From the NCBI GenBank assembly GCA_947573745.1, contig CANPGX010000021.1, positions 1 through 11,750 of the forward strand: 11,750 bases of DNA, in the 5' to 3' direction. Shown in pieces: positions 7,016 through 11,750 of this stretch. This stretch comes from an uncultured Erysipelotrichaceae bacterium. Lineage in GTDB: Bacteria; Bacillota_I; Bacilli_A; Erysipelotrichales; Coprobacillaceae. The notes below the pieces were generated by a model. The model was not told the origin of the DNA. It saw nothing but the letters and a program-made list of their open reading frames with translations, and ran no database searches. Numbering within the stretch: position 1 is the stretch's first letter; every line of letters begins with the position of its first letter. The position numbers were made by a program, and so were the translations under genes.

Positions 7016-8368
7016 ATGGATAAAGATAGAATGGAAAATGGGCGTATTTTGCCCTTGTTAATCACCTTATCAATTCCAGCCATGATAGGGATGATTGTCA
7101 ATGCCATTTATAATATTGTTGATAGAATGTTTATAGGAAATGCTCCAGGATTAGGGTCACTTGGTTTGGCGGGAATCACTATTTCTTTTCCTGTTACTTT
7201 AATTTTAATGGCTTTAAGTCTTATGGCAGGAGTTGGAGGAGCAACACGTTTTTCTATTTCATTAGGTGCAAAAGAAGATGAAAAAGCAAAATATTATCAA
7301 GGGAATGCTTTAATGATCACGATTCTTTTTGGCTTATTTTTTATGATAGTAGGGAATCTTTTCATGAAACCTATCTTATTAGTTCTAGGTGCAAGTGAAA
7401 GTGTATTTCCTTATGCTAAAGACTATTTAAGTATTATTTTATATGGTGCCGTTTTTCAATGTGTGGCGATGTGTGGAAATAACTTTTCAAGGGCACAAGG
7501 CAATGCAAGAAATGCTATGGTATCCCAAATGCTAGGGGCAGGATTCAATATTTTATTTGATTATATTTTAATTATCAAGTTAAACATGGGGATGCAAGGC
7601 GCAGCATTAGCGACGATTGGGGGTCAATTTCTGAGCATGGTATGGCAGTTGGCTTTCTTATTTGGCCATAGAAGCATGATTCAATGTAAAATAGAGCATA
7701 TGAAATTAAAAAAAGAATATGCTTTGATGATCATTAAAACAGGACTACCGGCATTTTTGATGCAAATGTCAACCAGTTTATTAAATATTGTCATTAATGG
7801 TACACTGAGTCAGTATGGTGGAGATTTAGCCATTTCAACGGTAGGTATTATTACGAGTGTCCAAACATTGATCTTAATGCCATTAACAGGGATGACACAG
7901 GGACAACAGCCTATTATGAGTTATAATTTTGGGGCAAAACGTTATGATCGAGTCAAAGAAACATTAAAGTATACGATTATTGGTGCAACGATGTTGGTAC
8001 TCATCAGTTTTATCATTGTACAATTATTTTCCAAAACCATTGTTTCCATGTTTAACCATGAAGAAGCGATTATTGAGCTAGGGCGTGTTGCTATGAGAAT
8101 TTGGTTTATGTGTTTACCTCTTGTAGGTGCACAAACCATGTGTGCCAATTTTTTTCAGTCGATAGGCATGGTGAAACAGTCAAGTTTTTTAAACTTGTTA
8201 AGACAATGTTTACTTCTTATTCCGCTTATTTTAATTTTGTCGTGGTGTTTTGGATTGTATGGGGTTTTTATAGCAGTACCGATTGCGGATGCTATGGCAT
8301 TTTCTATCACCATGATTCTTATGATCAAACAAATGAAACAATTAAAAAGTATGCCTTCCAAAAATTAA
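7016..8368 (+). CDS. MATE-family multidrug/metabolite efflux transporter
   Basis: This is a secondary transporter of the inner membrane that exports cationic drugs or metabolites using a Na+ or H+ gradient. The 450-residue protein is the normal MATE size and has about twelve hydrophobic segments. Recognisable features are the N-terminal SIPAMIGMIVNAIYNIVDRMFIG-type first helix (split here as SIPAMIGMIV then NAIYNIVDRMFIG, about 19-41), an AGVGGATRFSISLGA segment (71-85), and MTQGQQPIMSYNFGA (about 293-307), which opens the second half. It resembles the MepA/DinF-type branch. The ATG at 7016 has GGGGA (7002-7006) at 9 nt; a competing start is Met6 at 7031. It lies 27 bases after the gatD-like gene with no terminator between, so it is probably co-transcribed. 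The substrate is unknown. Confidence 0.93.
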   Translation: MDKDRMENGRILPLLITLSIPAMIGMIVNAIYNIVDRMFIGNAPGLGSLGLAGITISFPVTLILMALSLMAGVGGATRFSISLGAKEDEKAKYYQGNALMITILFGLFFMIVGNLFMKPILLVLGASESVFPYAKDYLSIILYGAVFQCVAMCGNNFSRAQGNARNAMVSQMLGAGFNILFDYILIIKLNMGMQGAALATIGGQFLSMVWQLAFLFGHRSMIQCKIEHMKLKKEYALMIIKTGLPAFLMQMSTSLLNIVINGTLSQYGGDLAISTVGIITSVQTLILMPLTGMTQGQQPIMSYNFGAKRYDRVKETLKYTIIGATMLVLISFIIVQLFSKTIVSMFNHEEAIIELGRVAMRIWFMCLPLVGAQTMCANFFQSIGMVKQSSFLNLLRQCLLLIPLILILSWCFGLYGVFIAVPIADAMAFSITMILMIKQMKQLKSMPSKN

Positions 8369-8380
8369 GACATACTTTTT
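8344..8380. terminator. Bidirectional terminator between the convergent MATE and ttcA genes
   Basis: AAAAAGTATG (8344-8353) is the inverted complement of CATACTTTTT (8371-8380), with a 17-nt loop. The hairpin has a T-run on either strand, so it can end transcription in both directions. It overlaps the last MATE codons and the ttcA stop codon. The stem is AT-rich with only two G-C pairs and the loop is long, so it may be weak. Confidence 0.55.
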
Positions 8381-9225
8381 TATTCTTCACTTTTGATATC
8401 ATCATAGTGTTCTAAAAAATGATGAATGCGATCATCATTGGTCATGCGATAACCAATGATTGTTGTTAGATTGACGTTGTGAACACTTCTAAAAAGATTG
8501 ATATCAATATTTTCATAATCTTTTCTTAAATCAGCAATGATTTTCTTAACAAGTTTTCGTTTAGATTTATCTTCATGATCATTGTGTGTCATTTCTGTAA
8601 AATGGCAAGCACATTGTAAAAAGTGAAGGTCATTGAGACGACTCCAGGCAATGATATCTTGTTCTTTGACAAGATAGAGAGGTCGAATGAGTTCCATGCC
8701 TTCAAAGTTTTGACTATGTAATTTAGGCATCATCGTTTTATATTCTCCGGCATAAAGCATAGACATCAAAATGGTTTCAATCACATCATCAAAATGATGC
8801 CCTAAAGCAATTTTATTACAACCTCTTAGTTTAGCTTCTTTGTAAAGATAGCCTCTTCTCATCCTTGCACAAACATAACAAGGATTTTTTTCTTGTTGGT
8901 CAACGACATCAAAAATAGGTGATTCAAACATATGAATGGGAATATTTAATAGTTTTGCATTATCGATAATTCTTTGGCGATTGATAGATGTATATCCAGG
9001 ATCCATCACAATAAAATCTAAATCAAAATGCATTTTACCATGACGTTGAATTTCTTGCATGCATTTGGCAAGTAGCATGCTATCTTTTCCCCCTGAGATA
9101 CAGACAGCAATTTTATCGCCTTCTTGAATCATATCATAATCATTTAAAGCGCGTACGAAGCGTCGCCAAATGACTTTACGATAAGTTTTAATAATACTTC
9201 TTTCTATCAACTGATAACGTTCCAT
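8380..9225 (-). CDS. ttcA: TtcA-family tRNA thiolation enzyme (PP-loop ATPase with Fe-S cysteines)
   Basis: TtcA uses ATP and a sulfur donor to convert cytidine 32 of certain tRNAs to 2-thiocytidine through an Fe-S cluster. With the start at 9225 the protein has 281 residues. It shows the PP-loop SGGKDS (44-49), a CYVCARMRRG segment with Cys116 and Cys119, GHHFDDVIET (142-151), RPLY (181-184), and a third conserved cysteine in QCACHF (Cys205, or possibly Cys207). This matches the three-cysteine pattern of E. coli TtcA. The start is set by GGAGG (9231-9235) 5 nt upstream. The same frame stays open to 9480, but that extension has no family similarity and would cross the promoters and rnmV. It diverges from rnmV and converges on the MATE gene. 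TilS was considered, but the CxxC and RPLY pattern favours TtcA. Target tRNAs are inferred. Confidence 0.85.
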   Translation of the reverse strand: MERYQLIERSIIKTYRKVIWRRFVRALNDYDMIQEGDKIAVCISGGKDSMLLAKCMQEIQRHGKMHFDLDFIVMDPGYTSINRQRIIDNAKLLNIPIHMFESPIFDVVDQQEKNPCYVCARMRRGYLYKEAKLRGCNKIALGHHFDDVIETILMSMLYAGEYKTMMPKLHSQNFEGMELIRPLYLVKEQDIIAWSRLNDLHFLQCACHFTEMTHNDHEDKSKRKLVKKIIADLRKDYENIDINLFRSVHNVNLTTIIGYRMTNDDRIHHFLEHYDDIKSEE

Positions 9226-9230
9226 ACAGA

Positions 9231-9235
9231 CCTCC
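9231..9235 (-). promoter_or_regulatory. Ribosome binding site that fixes the ttcA start
   Basis: GGAGG on the minus strand, 5 nt before the ATG at 9225. It supports the short 281-residue form over the longer open frame reaching 9480. Confidence 0.85.
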
Positions 9236-9247
9236 ATAAGTATGTTT

Positions 9248-9276
9248 ATTGTATCAAAGAGTTTTTGATTTATCAA
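9248..9276 (-). promoter_or_regulatory. Predicted sigma-A promoter of ttcA
   Basis: On the minus strand, -35 TTGATA (9276-9271) and -10 TACAAT (9253-9248) are separated by exactly 17 bp, placing the start about 15 nt before the ribosome site at 9235-9231. It matches the consensus well and lies in the short divergent region with rnmV. Confidence 0.75.
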
Positions 9277-9283
9277 TCTTATG

Positions 9284-9312
9284 TAGTCATAGAACAGGAC
9301 TTTTGGTATAAT
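9284..9312 (+). promoter_or_regulatory. Predicted extended -10 promoter of rnmV, giving a very short leader
   Basis: TATAAT (9307-9312) is preceded by TGG (9304-9306), an extended -10. The -35 (TAGTCA at 9284-9289, 17 bp) is poor. Transcription would begin near 9319, only about 10 nt before the rnmV ATG at 9329. Confidence 0.65.
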
Positions 9313-9318
9313 GGGCAT

Positions 9319-9325
9319 GAGGTGG
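9319..9325 (+). promoter_or_regulatory. Ribosome binding site that fixes the rnmV start
   Basis: GAGGTGG precedes the ATG at 9329. The two upstream in-frame ATGs (9311 and 9317) are excluded: the first lies inside the -10 box and the second lies before or at the predicted transcript start. Confidence 0.75.
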
Positions 9326-9328
9326 ACT

Positions 9329-9844
9329 ATGAAGATTAAAGAGGTTATTGTGGTTGAGGGAAAAAGCGATACTGCATTATTAAAAAGTGTCTTAGATGTA
9401 GATACAATAGAGACGAATGGTTCTAGAATGAGTGAAAAAACATTATCATTGATCAAAGAAGCACAAAGAACACGAGGCATTATTGTTTTGACGGACCCAG
9501 ACTATCCAGGTATGAGAATTAGACATATGATTGAAGCGGCTGTTCCTGAATGTAAACATGCTTTTATTGATAAAAAAGATGCCATTAAACATGGAAAGTT
9601 AGGTGTAGCAGAGACGTCAGTAGAAATTGTTTTAAAAGCTTTAGAAGATGTTGTTTCTTTTGAAAAACAAAAAGAGTCATTGACGTGGCAGGAATTCTTA
9701 GATCTGGATATCATAGGACATAAGCAAAAACGTTTAGAGATATATCGAGCCTTTCATTTGGGCTATGGAAATGTTAAAACGCTTTTTAAACGTTTGAATA
9801 TGTTAGGCATAACGAAAGAAGATATAAAGGAGAAATTAAAATGA
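9329..9844 (+). CDS. rnmV: Ribonuclease M5 (5S rRNA maturation, Toprim domain)
   Basis: RNase M5 cleaves both strands of the 5S rRNA precursor, assisted by ribosomal protein L18, to give mature 5S rRNA. From the chosen start the protein has 171 residues, close to the B. subtilis length, and begins MKIKEVIVVEGKSD like that enzyme. The Toprim motifs are Glu10 (VEGKSD), ETNGS (28-32), the DxD pair Asp56/Asp58 in TDPDYPG, and GVAE (92-95). A C-terminal helical region (about 115-171) binds RNA in this family. The stop TGA overlaps the start of the next gene by 4 bases (ATGA), so the downstream lipoprotein is translationally coupled. Confidence 0.95.
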   Translation: MKIKEVIVVEGKSDTALLKSVLDVDTIETNGSRMSEKTLSLIKEAQRTRGIIVLTDPDYPGMRIRHMIEAAVPECKHAFIDKKDAIKHGKLGVAETSVEIVLKALEDVVSFEKQKESLTWQEFLDLDIIGHKQKRLEIYRAFHLGYGNVKTLFKRLNMLGITKEDIKEKLK

Positions 9845-10944
9845 AAAAATATGGAATTGTTGTTCTTTGTTTTTTGATGCTTCTTTCTGCTTGTTCAAAA
9901 AAGAAAGAGAAAGAAGAAGTTAAAGAACCCGAAGTTGTAGAACGTTTTGTTTTATCAGATGAGCAATACCAACAGATACAACCTAATGAATTAGGGCGTG
10001 TGCCAGTATTGATGTATCATCGTGTTACAAGTGACAAAGAGGCTTTGGCCATGGATAGCCTTTATACTGTGTCACCTGAAACATTTATGACACACATGCA
10101 AATGCTTTATGACCATGGGTTTGTTCCGGTGAGTTTAGATGATTATGTTCAAGGAACGATGGATTTAGAAGCTGGTAAACGTCCATTTGTCATGACGTTT
10201 GATGATGGTAATCGTGATAATTTTCAAGCATCATTAAAAGATGGACAATTAGAAATAGATCCAGAATGTGCGATAGGATTGATGGAACAGTGTCGTGAAC
10301 TTTATGGTTGGAATATGCAAGCAACCTTCTTTTTGAATGAAGATGATTTCTTTGAATACAATCAATATAAATTTGATCAAAGAGAAACATGTATAAAAGA
10401 AAAACTAGAATGGTTGGTCGATCATGGTTATCATTTAGGTAATCATACAGCAACCCATGTTTATTTGCCTGATATTCAAAGTGATGAACAATTAAAAGGA
10501 GAAATTGGTCGTGTTGAAAAACGATTAAAAGAATATCTTCCTGACTATACTATGAAATATATCGCTTTGCCTTTTGGATCAAGTGTACCGGCAAGTTATG
10601 AAAAAAGTTTATTTGACGGAGAATATGAGGGTATTTCTTATCACTATGAAGCAGCATTAGAAGTTGGTTGGATGCCAGAAAGATCACCTTATCATGTTTA
10701 TTTTGGCGAACATGATTATCAGATGGAAAAAGGCAGAACGGGCACTTATTTAATGAGAACTCGTGGTTGGACCACACCTGATTCAAAGCAGGAACCTTGG
10801 GATGTCGCCTACGCTATTGAATATTGTGTTGACCAAGGAAACGGCTATGTCAGTGATGGCATGAAAGATCGTGTCTCTTATCCACAAGATTGGGAAGACT
10901 CTATTTCAAAAACAAAGGAAGGTATGGAATATTATCCATATTAA
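9841..10944 (+). CDS. Polysaccharide deacetylase (NodB-fold) lipoprotein
   Basis: This is a predicted surface-anchored carbohydrate esterase family 4 enzyme that removes N-acetyl groups from peptidoglycan or another envelope glycan. The 367-residue protein has a lipoprotein signal ending in LLSAC, with lipidated Cys18, then a highly charged Lys/Glu linker (19-35). The NodB domain shows VPVLMYHRV (54-62), motif 1 TFDDG (119-123, catalytic Asp121 and metal-ligand Asp122), motif 2 HTATH (metal ligands His202 and His206) and motif 3 ALPFG (242-246). About 30 residues between motif 1 and the ATFFL strand (161-165) make a longer insert than in minimal NodB domains. The ATG has AAAGGAG 8 nt upstream and overlaps the rnmV stop. 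The substrate is not determined by the sequence. It sits unusually between two rRNA-processing genes. Confidence 0.9.
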   Translation: MKKYGIVVLCFLMLLSACSKKKEKEEVKEPEVVERFVLSDEQYQQIQPNELGRVPVLMYHRVTSDKEALAMDSLYTVSPETFMTHMQMLYDHGFVPVSLDDYVQGTMDLEAGKRPFVMTFDDGNRDNFQASLKDGQLEIDPECAIGLMEQCRELYGWNMQATFFLNEDDFFEYNQYKFDQRETCIKEKLEWLVDHGYHLGNHTATHVYLPDIQSDEQLKGEIGRVEKRLKEYLPDYTMKYIALPFGSSVPASYEKSLFDGEYEGISYHYEAALEVGWMPERSPYHVYFGEHDYQMEKGRTGTYLMRTRGWTTPDSKQEPWDVAYAIEYCVDQGNGYVSDGMKDRVSYPQDWEDSISKTKEGMEYYPY

Positions 10945-10948
10945 GACT

Positions 10949-11750
10949 ATGAAATATATTGGAAATATAAAAAATACATTGGCTATCTTAGAAAAATATC
11001 ATCTGCAAGCTTCTAAAAGTTATGGACAGAACTTTTTAGTAGATGAACTTGTGATTGAACGCATCGTTGAAAGTATCGATATTCAGCCACAAAGTTGTAT
11101 TATTGAAGTTGGACCTGGATTAGGAGCCTTGACACAGGTTTTAGCAAAGAAGGCAGACTATGTTTTGGCTATCGATATTGATGCACGTATGGAAAATGTT
11201 CTTCAGGAGACTTTAAAGGAAGAAACGAATATTAAAATATGGATCCAAGATTTTTTAAAAGTAGATTTACAATCACTAGTACAATCACTTCATCAACAAT
11301 ATCAACATATCTATATTGTTTCAAATCTTCCCTATTACATTACTACAGCTTTAATAGAAAAGATGGTGACGCTTCCTATAACGATCGATGCTCTTGTTTT
11401 AATGATGCAAAAAGAAGTCGCTTATAAGATCGTGAGGTCAAAAGAAGCAAAGGATCGTAGTGCTTTATCTTATATGATGGATCATAGGGGGAAAAAAGAA
11501 TACTTATTTGATATCTCCAGACATGTTTTTATTCCCCAACCTCATGTAGATTCTGCGGTGATAAAATTTACCTTTTATCAACAGTCTTATGATGAAGGGT
11601 TATATCCATTCTTATGTCAATGTTTTAAACAAAGAAGAAAAACGCTTTATAATAATTTAAAAGCGATCATAGATCCGCAAGAATTAGAGTATTATTTCAA
11701 AACTTGTCAATTAGATCTTAAAGTGAGAAGTGAACAAGTTTCTTTACAAG
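10949..11750 (+). CDS. rsmA: 16S rRNA dimethyladenosine transferase RsmA/KsgA (3' end cut by window)
   Basis: RsmA uses S-adenosylmethionine to dimethylate two adjacent adenosines in the 3'-terminal hairpin of 16S rRNA during late 30S assembly; its loss gives kasugamycin resistance. The frame is open for 267 codons to the window edge without a stop. Motifs seen are KSYGQNFLVD (about 23-32), the SAM loop EVGPGLGALT (about 52-61), IDIDARM (about 74-80), catalytic SNLPYY (about 119-124), QKEVAYKI, FIPQPHVDSAV and the RNA-contacting CFKQRRKTLYNNL near the C-terminus. Only a few residues should be missing. The ATG lies 4 bases after the deacetylase stop. No good Shine-Dalgarno is seen close by (AAGGAAGG at 10917-10923 is too far), so translation may depend on coupling. 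Confidence 0.95.
   Translation, partial: MKYIGNIKNTLAILEKYHLQASKSYGQNFLVDELVIERIVESIDIQPQSCIIEVGPGLGALTQVLAKKADYVLAIDIDARMENVLQETLKEETNIKIWIQDFLKVDLQSLVQSLHQQYQHIYIVSNLPYYITTALIEKMVTLPITIDALVLMMQKEVAYKIVRSKEAKDRSALSYMMDHRGKKEYLFDISRHVFIPQPHVDSAVIKFTFYQQSYDEGLYPFLCQCFKQRRKTLYNNLKAIIDPQELEYYFKTCQLDLKVRSEQVSLQ

Noticed and set aside
7016..8368. MATE-family protein as a lipid II flippase (MurJ-like) partner of the MurT-like ligase
   Set aside because: It belongs to the same superfamily as MurJ, but the size, the about twelve segments and the QGQQPIMSYNFGA motif are those of ordinary MATE exporters. Only operon position suggests a link.
8101..8415. Plus-strand open frame of 104 codons across the MATE 3' end
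   Set aside because: It is an out-of-frame shadow of the MATE gene with low-complexity, Phe/Ser/Val-rich composition.
9311..9328. Longer RnmV start at 9311 (six extra residues)
   Set aside because: That ATG overlaps the -10 box. The family start MKIKE fits the ATG at 9329, which has its own ribosome site.
9226..9480. N-terminal extension of the TtcA frame to 9480
   Set aside because: The extension has no TtcA similarity, crosses the divergent promoters and the rnmV start, and a strong ribosome site precedes the ATG at 9225.
11239..11427. Plus-strand open frame of 62 codons inside rsmA
   Set aside because: It is an out-of-frame shadow; the rsmA frame carries all the motifs through this stretch.
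1..11750. CRISPR arrays, insertion sequences, phage or toxin-antitoxin modules
   Set aside because: No spaced direct repeats, transposase or integrase motifs, or terminal inverted repeats were seen.

Overview
This window looks like the chromosome of an AT-rich, low-GC Gram-positive bacterium (Bacillota). The evidence is strong AGGAGG-type ribosome sites, extended -10 promoters, a T-box leader, a MurT/GatD-type pair, RNase M5 (RnmV) near RsmA, and lipoproteins with LxxC lipoboxes. Protein flavour suggests an Erysipelotrichia-like gut lineage, but that placement is an impression, not a demonstration. Ten protein genes fill almost all of the window. I see no mobile element, CRISPR array, tRNA or rRNA.

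Left part (10-4807, minus strand): a methionine operon read right to left as metN-metI-metQ-metG, i.e. the ABC methionine importer (ATPase, permease, lipoprotein) followed by methionyl-tRNA synthetase. About 290 nt of leader precede metN and form a T-box riboswitch with an AUG specifier, a UGGU bulge and a clear terminator/antiterminator pair. Uncharged tRNA-Met should therefore switch on both methionine uptake and tRNA-Met charging.

Middle (4854-8368, plus strand): a divergent extended -10 promoter drives murT-like, gatD-like and a MATE-family exporter, closely packed. The first two resemble the lipid II glutamate amidotransferase MurT/GatD, but the GatD-like protein has lost both its catalytic Cys (Thr91) and its catalytic His (Ile189). 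The MurT-like partner keeps its ATP-binding loop but has altered several family motifs. This is the most unusual part of the window. It is either a decayed amidotransferase or a repurposed ligase acting on peptidoglycan stem peptides.

Right part: a TtcA-family tRNA thiolase (minus strand, 8380-9225) converges on the MATE gene, sharing a two-way terminator, and diverges from rnmV. The plus-strand run rnmV (RNase M5, 5S rRNA maturation), a polysaccharide-deacetylase lipoprotein, and rsmA (KsgA, 16S rRNA dimethylation) continues to the window edge. rsmA is cut by the end of the window. metG, rnmV and rsmA often lie together in Bacillota; here metG has joined the methionine operon and is separated from rnmV and rsmA by about 7.4 kb on the other strand.
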